Source: Streptomyces sp. MNU76
GTDB lineage: Bacteria > Actinomycetota > Actinomycetes > Streptomycetales > Streptomycetaceae
Length of the DNA: 64,000 bases
Direction: 5' to 3'
NCBI RefSeq assembly: GCF_020982545.1
Contig: NZ_JAJKLK010000022.1
Location: forward strand, 124,001-188,000
The notes beneath the pieces are model-generated. The model saw nothing but the letters and a program-made list of their open reading frames with translations. It had not been told where the DNA came from and made no database searches. Shown piece after piece: positions 1 to 8,147 of the stretch; the stretch's first letter is position 1, and each line of letters starts with the position of its first letter. The translations under genes were made by a program, and so were the position numbers.

Positions 1-190
1 CCCCGCTGTCCCGGGCGATCACCAGCCGCTGCGCGCCACCGTCGGAACGCGGGCCGTCCGCCCGGTCCTCCGCCCACACCACGAACCCGAGCTCGAACTC
101 CCGCACCCGCACCTCACGGTGCTGGTAGCCCGGCAGATCACCGTTGATCCACTCCTCGGCGCGCTCCTGCGCCTGAGCGAACGTCACCAT
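1..190 (-). CDS. SUKH-4-like immunity protein (N-terminal part, runs off the window)
   Basis: The frame opens with ATG at 190 and runs off the left edge, giving the first 63 residues (MVTFAQAQERAEEWINGD, then YQHREVRVREFELGFVVWAED and a basic/aspartate-rich stretch). I recognise this opening from Streptomyces proteins annotated as SUKH-4 family immunity proteins, usually encoded beside SMI1/KNR4 and deaminase genes, as here. It starts 7 bases after the stop of the upstream gene on the same strand, so the two are probably one transcript. The family call rests on the N-terminus and the neighbours only; the diagnostic C-terminal part is outside the window. Confidence 0.6.
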   Translation of the reverse strand, partial: MVTFAQAQERAEEWINGDLPGYQHREVRVREFELGFVVWAEDRADGPRSDGGAQRLVIARDSG

Positions 191-197
191 CGAAAAC

Positions 198-1184
198 TCA
201 CTCCCCCGCGACCGGCACGGCACGCGCGAAGCCACCGTCCACCATCAGGTTGGCCACCGTCTCCAGTTCCGGCGGATTGCCCGCCAGCCGGGACAGGAAC
301 GCGTCGAAGTCCTCACCGGCGGGGAGCAGCAACCGCTCCACCCGCGCGGCCGGCGGCCACGACGGATCGACATCACGGGCGTCGTCGTACGCGCAGAACC
401 AGACCGACCCGATCCGGTCGCCCTTCACCTTCACCGCGAGGATCCCGCCCTGCGCGAACGCCACGGCCAGATAGTCCTTGGTGAGATGGTCCCGCAGACA
501 CTTGTTCACGTACACCAGGTCGTTGACCGCGGCCTCGTCCCGCACCGTGAAGAACGGCTGGTCCACCAGCAGCCCCAACTCCGCGTCCAGCGCCGCCCCC
601 ACGGGAGCGCAACCGCCCGCCGCCTTCAGGAACGACCGGTACGCGCCCGGCAACCGGTACCCGAGATCCTCCTCGACGCCCTGCACCTGCGTCTCGGTCA
701 CCGCCACCGCCGACGACTTCGGCAGCCCGAAGTGCGCCGGCCGGGTCTCCTGCAACGGCCGCGTACCACGCTTGTGCTGGTCGACGCGGGCCGTCGCGAT
801 ACCACCGTGGTGCCGCAACAGCGCCTTCACCTCGACCGGCACCAGCTCCAGCCGCCGGCCACCCGGCGCGTGATGCCACGTCCAGCCGTGCGGCGTCGCC
901 ACCGGCGGGATCGTGTCCCACAGTTCGTGCCCGGACGCCGCCAGCGCCGCGTTCGCGGACACATAGTCCGTCAACCGAAGCTCGTCCACGCCGAAGCCCT
1001 CCGGGGGATCGGCGATCTCCGCCGCGGCACGCGCGTAGGGCGAGAAGTCCGGATAGCCGTGCGCGTCAACACGGACACCCCTCGGGTGACGCGCCGCCCG
1101 GACCGGGTCCGGAAACTGCACGACCTGCCCGGCGTAGGCCGCGTTCGGCGGCGCGGCTTGCTGCCCGAGCCGACCTGTCGTCAT
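198..1184 (-). CDS. SMI1/KNR4 (SUKH) protein with an N-terminal WHH/LHH-nuclease-like segment
   Basis: A 328-residue protein. The ATG at 1184 is preceded by a GGGGG ribosome site about 8 bases upstream, and the longer open frame beyond it has no coding look. Residues about 90-135 hold W-T-W-H-H, then L-E-L-V-P-V and L-R-H-H-G-G, the spacing and residues of the WHH/LHH branch of HNH/Endo VII toxin nucleases. The second half (about 160-320) has the SUKH pattern: LGYRLPGAYRSFLKAAGG, a DQPFFTV strand, then the Y-L-A-V-A-F and V-W-F-C-A-Y-D-D strands. SUKH proteins are immunity proteins of polymorphic toxins, so this looks like a nuclease-derived and an immunity module in one chain. It is cotranscribed with the SUKH-4-like gene and divergent from the YwqJ-type deaminase gene. 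The fold of the N-terminal half is inferred from the motif alone. Confidence 0.75.
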   Translation of the reverse strand: MTTGRLGQQAAPPNAAYAGQVVQFPDPVRAARHPRGVRVDAHGYPDFSPYARAAAEIADPPEGFGVDELRLTDYVSANAALAASGHELWDTIPPVATPHGWTWHHAPGGRRLELVPVEVKALLRHHGGIATARVDQHKRGTRPLQETRPAHFGLPKSSAVAVTETQVQGVEEDLGYRLPGAYRSFLKAAGGCAPVGAALDAELGLLVDQPFFTVRDEAAVNDLVYVNKCLRDHLTKDYLAVAFAQGGILAVKVKGDRIGSVWFCAYDDARDVDPSWPPAARVERLLLPAGEDFDAFLSRLAGNPPELETVANLMVDGGFARAVPVAGE

Positions 1185-1508
1185 GGCGGTAGCCCCCTGC
1201 GGCGTTCTGTGAGACCTGTTCTGGCTGGGTTGTTGCTGTGTCGTACTGCTCTCCGACAGCAGAAAAGGCCCTGGTACGGCCTGTTCTGTCCGCCCTCGAT
1301 CGCAAGACCGAACGGATCGCGGTTGTCGACAGCCTAAGCGGTACGGCGACACCGGTCATCGGGCCTCCGCTTCCGTGACCAGCCGTCACACCACCCTCAC
1401 GCAACGCCGAAGACCGGGCGTGTCGTCCCGCCCCAGCTTCCGCACCGGCCACGCCGTTTGGCACTCTGTGTCCCCTGGCGGGGGATGCAATAGGAGGGGA
1501 TCACGATC
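1185..1508. promoter_or_regulatory. divergent intergenic region of the toxin/immunity cluster
   Basis: This 324-base stretch separates two divergent genes of the SUKH/deaminase cluster and must hold promoters for both. On the right it ends in a near-ideal ribosome site, AGGAGGGG, ten bases before the deaminase ATG. I see no convincing gene in it and cannot place -35/-10 boxes with confidence. Confidence 0.5.
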
Positions 1509-2009
1509 ATGAGCGCGACGCAGGCGGGACCATCGGGCGACCCCCGCATCGGCTGGAGCACCGCGGAACAACCGCACGCCCCCGCCCTCCTCCACCGCCG
1601 CGACGGCATCCTGCCGACCGTGGCCGCCGCCCTCTCCGTACGCGGCGAGACCCTCACCGGCACCGCCGCCCGCGGCGACCACGCGCCACCCCTGCACCCC
1701 CTGGTCCAGGAGTTCCTCGACTCCCTCGCCACCGACCGGCGCGACCGCTTCACCGGCCGCTGCGCCGAGGCCATCCTCATCTCCCGCCACATCACCGGCG
1801 CCGACGCGGCCCGCAGCAAGCGCGCCGCCCGCAGACCCATGTCCAACGGCGAAGCCCGCAAGGCCCTCAAACAGGCCAAGCTCACCACCCGCCACATCCG
1901 CGAGGACGGCGACCCCCTGCACGGCGCGTTCGCCACGCCCTGCCGCTCCTGCGCGGCCCTCAGCGCCCACTTCGGCGTCCGCATCGTGGACCCGACCCAG
2001 GAGCCCTAG
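1509..2009 (+). CDS. YwqJ-type deaminase-fold protein
   Basis: A 166-residue protein with a strong ribosome site (AGGAGGGG). It carries the zinc-binding signature of the cytidine-deaminase-like superfamily: Cys85-Ala-Glu87 (RCAEAILISRHI) and Pro144-Cys145-x-x-Cys148 (TPCRSCAALSAHFGV). This C-A-E...P-C-x-x-C pattern, the short length and the SUKH neighbours match the YwqJ family, known as toxin tips in polymorphic toxin systems and as stand-alone proteins in actinobacteria. There is no signal peptide, trafficking domain or long repeat region, so this copy is probably cytosolic rather than a secreted effector. Its substrate is unknown. The SUKH-3 gene follows on the same strand after 117 bases and may be its partner. 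Confidence 0.8.
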   Translation: MSATQAGPSGDPRIGWSTAEQPHAPALLHRRDGILPTVAAALSVRGETLTGTAARGDHAPPLHPLVQEFLDSLATDRRDRFTGRCAEAILISRHITGADAARSKRAARRPMSNGEARKALKQAKLTTRHIREDGDPLHGAFATPCRSCAALSAHFGVRIVDPTQEP

Positions 2010-2126
2010 GAGCCCGGCACCGCGAAGATCGCGTCAGAACACACGACCAGGGCGCGAAACCACGAAACCCAGCCACGAACGACCGCCCCCGACGCACCCC
2101 ACGAACCACCGACGAACAAAGGGCAG

Positions 2127-2621
2127 ATGCACACAGACCGCACCTCCACCACGCGCTTCTCCGTCCCCGTCGACGCCACCCTGCGCGCCGCCGGATGGCA
2201 GCCGGGCCGCTGGGGCATAAAGCAGGCCGAGATCTGGGCCGACACCCTGCGCGAGCACACCTCCCCCGCCGGCCACCGCCACGCGGTCTTCCCGGCCGCG
2301 GTCGAGGCCTGGGCCGAGTTCGGCGGCCTCCGCCTCACCGCCCAGGGACCCGGCCGCCGACTCGCCCCCGCCGACCTGCACCTCGACCCGCTGCACGGCC
2401 TCCACATGGCCCGCACGCTCGGCGACCTCGGCCGCGCCCTCGACACCGAGGTCTGCCCCCTCGGCCACGAGACCGCCACCCGCGCCCTCGTCGCCATCGA
2501 CACCGAGGGCCGCACCTACGCCCTCGACCACACCGGCGACTGGTACCTGGGCCCCACCATCGACACAGCCCTCACCACCCTCCTCACCGGCACGACCCCC
2601 ACCCGCCTGACAGCCAGCTGA
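2127..2621 (+). CDS. SUKH-3 family immunity-like protein
   Basis: A 164-residue protein whose opening (FSVPVDATLRAAGWQPGR) and the sequence IWADTLREH, then a later AVEAWAEFGGLRL and CPLGHETATRALVAIDTEG, are the typical SUKH-3 pattern: a basic W-x-P-G-R helix near the N-terminus, F-G-G-L in the middle, and an I-D-x-x-G-R strand near the end. SUKH-3 proteins are predicted immunity proteins, often coded next to deaminase toxins, as here. The start has only a weak GGG ribosome site just upstream. Downstream it faces the broken sensor kinase, with a hairpin repeat in between. Confidence 0.8.
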   Translation: MHTDRTSTTRFSVPVDATLRAAGWQPGRWGIKQAEIWADTLREHTSPAGHRHAVFPAAVEAWAEFGGLRLTAQGPGRRLAPADLHLDPLHGLHMARTLGDLGRALDTEVCPLGHETATRALVAIDTEGRTYALDHTGDWYLGPTIDTALTTLLTGTTPTRLTAS

Positions 2622-2650
2622 ACCCATACGCAACTGCGGACCTCGCACCT

Positions 2651-2740
2651 CGCTGCGGGCAATCGTGCCGCTGGGGCGATGGGGCGCCTCCCGCTCGAGC
2701 GAAGCCGAGAGTGGGGAGGGTGGGCGCAGCGGCACCTCGT
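2651..2740. repeat. intergenic hairpin repeat, GCTCGAGCGAAG family, copy 1
   Basis: Perfect 9-base arms GTGCCGCTG (2665-2673) and CAGCGGCAC (2727-2735) enclose a GC-rich centre with CCGCTCGAGCGAAGCCGAG, which itself can fold. The same centre, in the other orientation, is found at 8148-8190 upstream of rplY. This copy lies between two convergent genes, so it could act as a terminator. I recall near-identical sequences as common in Streptomyces intergenic DNA, but cannot search for them here. Confidence 0.7.
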
Positions 2741-2837
2741 AACCGCCGAGCAGCGGAACCCGCCCCCGCCCCACCACAGCCGCCGGGCACCCTGAGCACC
2801 CCGGGTGCCCACAACCCCGGCACTCAGCTCCCCACCC

Positions 2838-4195
2838 CTACGCCGCCGGAATCACCGCGGACACCCGAAACCCCCGGCATCCGTGGGCCCGGACACGAAC
2901 ACACCCCCAGCTCGGCCACCCGCTCCTTCATCCCCAGCAACCCGTTCCCCCACTGGGCAACCGCGCCGCCCCCGCCGCCCCCTGGCTCCGGCGGCGGCCC
3001 GTTCTCCACCTGCATCGCGATCTCCGCCGCCCGATGCGCCAGCCGCACCCGCGTCTTCGCCCCCGCCGCATGCTTGTGGACGTTCGTCAACGCCTCCTGC
3101 ACCACCCGGTACGCCGTCTGCTCGACCTCCGCCGCATACACCCGCACCTCCCCTCCACCGACAACTCGACGACCATCCCCGCGGCCGCCGACTGCCCCAC
3201 CAACACCTCCAGCTCCGCCAGACTGGGCCCCTCCGCCGCCTCATTCTCGGCCCGCCGCCGCCGCGGCCGCCGCCCCCACCGCCGCCAGAGGCACCGGCGC
3301 GGGCACCGCCCCGGACGCGGACGCCGACCCCGGCCGCACCCGCGCCATCGACGAGAACCCTCCCCGACCGCAACACCCCGAGCATCTCCCGCAACTCGGT
3401 CAAGGCCTGCCGCCCCATGTCCCCCACCAGCGCCGCGTTCCGCACGGCCTTCTCCGGATCCTTCCGCGCGACGGCCTGGAGAGCGGCCGCGTGCACGACC
3501 ATCAACGACACCCGGTGCGCCACGACGTCATGCATCTCCCGCGCGATCCGGGTCCGCTCCTCCCCCCGAGCCCACTCGGCCCGCTCCTCCGCGCGCTCCG
3601 CGAGCAGCTGCAACTCCCGCTCCAGCGAATCCGCCCGCTCCCGCAGACTCTCCATCAACCGCCGCCGCGCCCCGACGTACAGCCCCAGCAGCACCGGCGG
3701 CGCGGTCAGCCCGATCGCCATCGTCGACGCGAGGAACACGGCGAACGCGTCCCCGCCGCCGACCGCCCCGTCCCCCTGCAGATTGCTCCGCGTCGCCTCG
3801 ACGAACCACACGATGAACACACCCGCGAACGCCATCCCCGACAACGCCCCGATGATCCGCCTCGGCGCCTCCGACGCCGCCAGCGTGTACAGCCCGACGA
3901 GCCCCATCAGATAGCCCATCTGGGCGGGCGCCACGGCGATGAAGACCAGCACGACGGCGACGGGCCACAGCCGCCGCACCAGCAGCACGGAGCCGGCCAG
4001 CGCGCCGAACAGCACGCCGACGGCCTCCGGCAGGGCGGCGTTACGGGCGAACTCGACACCCTGGATCGAACACTCGACCGCCGACACCAGCGCCAGCCCG
4101 CCGTCGAGGACCGCGCTCCGCCGCCGGTCCCACCACCACGGTCCGGCCCCGTCCCCCGTCCCGGCCGCGGTGTGGTCTTCCCCCGTCGTGGTCAT
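2838..4195 (-). pseudogene. NarL-type sensor histidine kinase, interrupted by about four frameshifts
   Basis: From ATG 4195 the N-terminal half is intact: about five hydrophobic segments (sensor), a coiled linker, and the HisKA_3 dimerisation motif RIAREMHDVVAHRVSLMV with the phospho-accepting His. Beyond it the frame breaks. The region LAELEVLVGQSAAAGMVV lies in a second frame, YRVVQEALTNVHKHA (N box) and GNGLLGMKERVAELG (G box) in a third, GGVFVSGPTDAGGF back in the first, and the last residues RVSAVIPAA in the second. Each step equals one missing base, and four restored bases give a whole reading frame of 453 residues. All steps fall in G-rich stretches. There is no response-regulator gene beside it; the 3' neighbour is the convergent SUKH-3 gene. 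It is either a decayed orphan kinase or, more simply, a real kinase read with errors. Confidence 0.8.
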
Positions 4196-4357
4196 ACACC
4201 CAAGCCTACGTTCGAGCGCCCCCGCTTTTCCGGCGAGTTTCCCGTAGTGGCCCACACCACGCCCCACCTTCGAACAGAAGCGAAACCACCCACTTTCCCT
4301 CGAACTGCTGAATCGCCCGCCGTTCGATCCCGGAACCCCTGATTCCACCCGGACGGT

Positions 4358-5224
4358 ATGCCCATGGCACATCCCCACAGCAAGTACGCCGACTTCGAGA
4401 CCCTCCGCGACCAGGCCGTGGCCCTGCGCCGCGAGGGCCACAGCCTCCGGCAGATCCGCGACAAGCTGAAGATCTTCAACAACGACCTGCTGAACCGACT
4501 CGTCAAGGGCGAACCCCCACCGGAGTGGACCAAGCGCCCCAACGCCAAGGACGACCTCAAGGCGAAGGCGAGAGAGCTGCGGCTCCAGGGCTGGACGTAC
4601 GACCAGATCCAACTGGAGCTCGGCTGCTCGCGAAGTTCGATCTCGCTCTGGGTGCGAGACCTGCCGAAGCCCCAGCCTCGCTACACGCCTGAAGAGCGAC
4701 AGGCACTCATGCACGAGGGGCTGGCCCGCCTCCGTGCCGCTGAGAACGAGGCGCGCTCGGAGAGCAAGCACGCGGCGCATCAAGATGTCCAGACCCTGTC
4801 GGCTCGCGAGCTCTTCATGGTCGGCGTCGCCCTGTACTGGGCCGAGGGCGCGAAGAGCAAGTCCTACGACCGCCGCGAGCGCGTCACGTTCGTCAACAGC
4901 GACCCAGGCGTCATCGAAACCTACCTCGCGTGGCTGGACCTCCTGGACGTCGATCGCGAGCGGCCGCGCTACCGAGTGCTCATCCACGAGTCTGCGGACG
5001 TCGAGGCCGCGCACCGGTACTGGGCCGAGCTGGTGCAGGTCGACACGTCGGTCTTCGCAAGGCCGACGCTCAAGAGGCACAACCCGAAGACCGTCCGCAA
5101 GAACACCGGTGAGGACTACCACGGCTGCCTGGTCGTCACGGTGGCCAGAAGCGCCCATCTGTACAACCGCATCGAAGGCTGGTGGCAGGGAATCGTGGCG
5201 CAGGCGCAGGAGCGTCTCCGGTAA
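4358..5224 (+). CDS. HTH protein with LAGLIDADG-like C-terminal half
   Basis: A 288-residue protein (or 286 from the ATG at 4364; neither has a clear ribosome site). Two helix-turn-helix segments are visible: residues about 14-50 (AVALRREGHSLRQIRDKL) and 70-100 (ELRLQGWTYDQIQLELG, then CSRSSISLWVRDL), like the recognition helices of resolvase/Xre-type domains. The C-terminal half (about 145-255) starts F-M-V-G-V-A-L-Y-W-A-E-G-A-K and continues V-T-F-V-N-S-D-P, then Y-R-V-L-I-H-E-S-A-D-V and a basic LKRHNPKTVRKN. The G-x-x-x-Y-W-A-E-G/N-S-D arrangement resembles single-LAGLIDADG proteins, in which the acidic residue closes the motif; I infer this from pattern only. It lies directly upstream of tRNA-Gln. 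Function unknown: a DNA-binding regulator and a domesticated homing-type endonuclease are both possible. Confidence 0.6.
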   Translation: MPMAHPHSKYADFETLRDQAVALRREGHSLRQIRDKLKIFNNDLLNRLVKGEPPPEWTKRPNAKDDLKAKARELRLQGWTYDQIQLELGCSRSSISLWVRDLPKPQPRYTPEERQALMHEGLARLRAAENEARSESKHAAHQDVQTLSARELFMVGVALYWAEGAKSKSYDRRERVTFVNSDPGVIETYLAWLDLLDVDRERPRYRVLIHESADVEAAHRYWAELVQVDTSVFARPTLKRHNPKTVRKNTGEDYHGCLVVTVARSAHLYNRIEGWWQGIVAQAQERLR

Positions 5225-5238
5225 GGTCTGAGGCGCTG

Positions 5239-5311
5239 TCCCCCGTGGTGTAACTGGCAGCACACTAGATTTTGGATCTAGCAGGACAAGGTTCGAATCC
5301 TTGCGGGGGAG
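5239..5311 (+). tRNA. tRNA-Gln (anticodon UUG)
   Basis: A complete cloverleaf can be drawn: the acceptor stem TCCCCCG (5239-5245) pairs with CGGGGGA (5304-5310), with G as discriminator at 5311. The anticodon arm is CTAGA-TTTTGGA-TCTAG, whose 7-base loop places TTG at positions 34-36. The T arm contains GGTTCGAATCC. The 3' CCA is not encoded, as usual in Streptomyces. It is followed by a strong hairpin and lies 136 bases before glmU. Confidence 0.96.
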
Positions 5312-5335
5312 CTCACCGCACACGCGACCTCAGTT

Positions 5336-5369
5336 CGGGTCCTGACCCAAGCACCACGGTCAGGACCCG
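5336..5369 (+). terminator. hairpin terminator after tRNA-Gln
   Basis: Perfect 12-base arms CGGGTCCTGACC (5336-5347) and GGTCAGGACCCG (5358-5369) flank a 10-base loop, 24 bases after the tRNA 3' end. A short T-containing run (CATTTCC) follows. It should end the tRNA transcript before glmU. Confidence 0.85.
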
Positions 5370-5447
5370 CTCACATTTCCCCCTCGCAATGCCCCGGTAT
5401 CCTGCGGATGTCCACACCCCACACATTCACAGCCGAAGGGCATCCCC

Positions 5448-6896
5448 GTGAGCGCAACCCGCCCGGCAGCCGTCGTCGTACTCGCAGCGGGTGAGGGCAC
5501 CCGTATGAAGTCGGCCACACCCAAGGTTCTGCACAGCATCTGCGGCCGCTCCCTGGTGGGCCACGTCCTCGCCGCCGCGCGCGAGCTGGACCCCGAGAAC
5601 CTGGTCGTCGTCGTGGGGCACGCCCGCGAGAAGGTCACCGCGCACCTCACCGAGGCCGACCCCGGCGTACGCACGGCCGTCCAGGCGGAGCAGAACGGCA
5701 CGGGTCACGCCGTACGGATGGGCCTGGAGGAGCTGGGCGGCGTCGTCGACGGCACCGTGGTCGTCGTCTGCGGTGACACCCCGCTGCTCACCGGCGCCAC
5801 CCTCCGGGCCCTGGCCGCCACCCACTCCGCCGACGGCAACGCGGTGACCGTGCTGACCGCCGAGGTCCCGGACGCCACCGGTTACGGCCGCATCGTGCGG
5901 GACGGCGCCTCCGGTGCCGTGACGGCCATCGTGGAGCACAAGGACGCCACCGAGTCGCAGCGCGCGATCCGTGAGATCAACTCCGGGGTGTTCGCGTTCG
6001 ACGGCCAGCTGCTCGCGGACGCCCTCGGGAAGGTCAGGACGGACAACAGCCAGGGCGAGGAGTACCTGACCGACGTCCTCGGCATCCTGCGTGAGGCCGG
6101 GCACCGGGTCGGTGCCTCCGTCGCGGGTGACCACCGGGAGATCGCGGGGATCAACAACCGCGTGCAGCTCTCGGAGGCGCGTCGCATCCTGAACGACCGG
6201 CTGCTCACGGAGGCCATGCTCGCCGGGGTGACCGTGATCGATCCCGCCACCACCTGGGTCGACGTGACGGTGACGTTCGAGCAGGACTCGGTCGTCCACC
6301 CGGGCACCCAGCTCCTGGGGGCCACGCACGTCGCCGAGGGTGCGGAGGTGGGCCCGAACAGCCGGCTGAAGGACACCACGGTGGGGGCGGGTGCGCGCGT
6401 GGACAACACGGTGGCGGACGGTGCCGAGGTCGGCCCGCAGGCGAGCGTGGGGCCGTACGCGTACTTGCGGCCCGGTACCCGCCTCGGGCTGAAGTCGAAG
6501 ATCGGCACGTATGTCGAGACCAAGAACGCGACCATCGGTGAGGGGACGAAGGTTCCGCATCTCTCGTACGTCGGTGACGCGACCATCGGTGAGTACTCGA
6601 ACATCGGCGCGGCGAGCGTGTTCGTGAACTACGACGGTGAGAACAAGCACCACACGACTGTGGGCTCGCACTGCAAGACGGGTTCGGACAACATGTTTGT
6701 GGCGCCTGTCACGGTCGGGGACGGTGCGTACACCGCCGCCGGGTCCGTGATCACGAAGGATGTGCCGCCCGGTTCGTTGGCCGTGGCCCGTGGCCAGCAG
6801 CGGAATATCGAGGGTTGGGTGGCGCGCAAGCGGCCGGGGAGCGTGTCGGCGAAGGCTGCCGAGGCTGCGTCCCGGGAGGGCGAGAGCGAAAGCTGA
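5448..6896 (+). CDS. glmU: bifunctional N-acetylglucosamine-1-P uridyltransferase / glucosamine-1-P acetyltransferase
   Basis: A 482-residue cytosolic enzyme that makes UDP-N-acetylglucosamine, the precursor of peptidoglycan. The C-terminal domain acetylates glucosamine-1-phosphate and the N-terminal domain adds UMP. The nucleotide-binding signature LAAGEGTRMKS is at about residues 12-22, followed by K-V-L-H; QNGTGHAVR (about 80-90) and VVCGDTPLL are the uridyltransferase active site. From about residue 255 there are repeated hexapeptides of a left-handed beta-helix (for example VGPNSRLKDTTVGAGARV), then the acetyltransferase segment VNYDGENKHHT and the usual tail. The GTG start at 5448 matches the family N-terminus. 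The prs gene follows 109 bases downstream, the usual actinobacterial pairing. Confidence 0.97.
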   Translation: MSATRPAAVVVLAAGEGTRMKSATPKVLHSICGRSLVGHVLAAARELDPENLVVVVGHAREKVTAHLTEADPGVRTAVQAEQNGTGHAVRMGLEELGGVVDGTVVVVCGDTPLLTGATLRALAATHSADGNAVTVLTAEVPDATGYGRIVRDGASGAVTAIVEHKDATESQRAIREINSGVFAFDGQLLADALGKVRTDNSQGEEYLTDVLGILREAGHRVGASVAGDHREIAGINNRVQLSEARRILNDRLLTEAMLAGVTVIDPATTWVDVTVTFEQDSVVHPGTQLLGATHVAEGAEVGPNSRLKDTTVGAGARVDNTVADGAEVGPQASVGPYAYLRPGTRLGLKSKIGTYVETKNATIGEGTKVPHLSYVGDATIGEYSNIGAASVFVNYDGENKHHTTVGSHCKTGSDNMFVAPVTVGDGAYTAAGSVITKDVPPGSLAVARGQQRNIEGWVARKRPGSVSAKAAEAASREGESES

Positions 6897-7005
6897 CTGG
6901 AAACAGGTGCGCCAAGGACGTCGTACCGTGATACATGCACACCCGCACCCCAGCTGGCGAGCGGCTTGCGCGCGCCTGGCTGAGAACCTCTGAGGAGACA
7001 GTGCT

Positions 7006-7980
7006 GTGACCGGGATCAAGACGACCGGCGAGAAGAAGATGATGTTCTTCTCCGGCCGCGCCCACCCCGAGCTTGCCGAGGAGATCGCCCAGCAGCTGGG
7101 TGTCGGGGTCGTCCCGACGAAGGCCTTCGACTTCGCGAACGGTGAGATCTATGTCCGCTACGAGGAGTCGGCGCGAGGTGCGGACTGCTTCCTGATCCAG
7201 AGCCACACGGCTCCGATCAACAAGTGGGTCATGGAGCAGTTGATCATGATCGACGCGCTGAAGCGTGCCTCGGCCCGTTCGATCACCGTCATCGTGCCGT
7301 TCTACGGTTACGCGCGGCAGGACAAGAAGCACCGTGGTCGTGAACCGATCTCGGCGCGTCTGATCGCGGATCTGATGAAGACGGCGGGTGCGGACCGGAT
7401 TCTGGCCGTGGATCTGCACACGGACCAGATCCAGGGTTTCTTCGACGGGCCCGTCGATCATCTGTTCGCGTTGCCGCTGCTCGCGGACTATGTGGGCGCG
7501 AAGGTGGACCGGGACAAGCTGACGGTGGTCTCGCCGGACGCGGGTCGGGTGCGGGTGGCGGACCGGTGGTGCGACCGTCTGGGTGCGCCGCTGGCCATCG
7601 TGCACAAGCGGCGTGACAAGGACGTGGCGAACCAGGTGACCGTCCATGAGGTCGTGGGTGAGGTCAAGGGTCGCGTGTGTGTCCTGGTGGACGACATGAT
7701 CGACACCGGTGGCACCATCTGCGCGGCGGCGGAGGCGTTGTTCGCGCACGGTGCGGAGGACGTCATCGTGACGGCGACGCACGGTGTGCTGTCGGGTCCG
7801 GCGGCCGATCGGTTGAAGAACTCGAAGGTGAGTGAGTTCGTGTTCACCAACTCGCTGCCGACGCCGAGCGAGTTGGAGCTGGACAAGATCACGGTGCTGT
7901 CGATCGCGCCGACGATCGCGAGCGCGGTGCGTGAGGTGTTCGAGGACGGTTCGGTGACGAGCCTGTTCGACGAGCAGTAG
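7006..7980 (+). CDS. prs: ribose-phosphate pyrophosphokinase
   Basis: A 324-residue PRPP synthetase that converts ribose-5-phosphate and ATP to PRPP for nucleotide, histidine and tryptophan synthesis. It starts with GTG behind a clear GAGGAGA ribosome site. Visible motifs are MMFFSGRAHPELA at the start, the F-A-N-G-E-I-Y-V-R-Y strand, ATP-binding YARQDKKHRGREPISA, the metal-binding VDLHTDQIQGFF, and the PRPP loop VLVDDMIDTGGT (about 226-237). Length and motifs are those of the class I enzyme. It follows glmU and precedes rplY, with a long structured leader between prs and rplY. Confidence 0.96.
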   Translation: MTGIKTTGEKKMMFFSGRAHPELAEEIAQQLGVGVVPTKAFDFANGEIYVRYEESARGADCFLIQSHTAPINKWVMEQLIMIDALKRASARSITVIVPFYGYARQDKKHRGREPISARLIADLMKTAGADRILAVDLHTDQIQGFFDGPVDHLFALPLLADYVGAKVDRDKLTVVSPDAGRVRVADRWCDRLGAPLAIVHKRRDKDVANQVTVHEVVGEVKGRVCVLVDDMIDTGGTICAAAEALFAHGAEDVIVTATHGVLSGPAADRLKNSKVSEFVFTNSLPTPSELELDKITVLSIAPTIASAVREVFEDGSVTSLFDEQ

Positions 7981-8013
7981 AGACGTCGTAGATCACGTCG
8001 TAGATCGTTTTGG

Positions 8014-8069
8014 GTACGGCCTTCCTCTCCGAGTAGACTGCGGAAGTTGCTCGGCGAGGGAGGCCGTAC
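8014..8069 (+). promoter_or_regulatory. long stem-loop in the rplY leader
   Basis: Twenty-base arms, GTACGGCCTTCCTCTCCGAG (8014-8033) and the sequence at 8050-8069, pair with only two non-Watson-Crick positions (one G-U) around a 16-base loop. It is 34 bases after the prs stop and about 145 bases before the rplY start. It could end prs transcription or be an mRNA leader structure controlling the ribosomal protein gene; there is no T run after it, which weakens the terminator reading. Confidence 0.5.
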
Positions 8070-8147
8070 GCGTTTCCGTCTCAGGACGGTGGTGCGGCTG
8101 TCCGTTATCGACGCGCTCTTCGTAGCAGGCCGTTCGTGGCCGGGTGA

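Noticed and set aside
2195..4342. Open frame of 715 codons on +
   Set aside because: Pro/Arg-rich shadow overlapping the SUKH-3 and sensor kinase genes; no domain.
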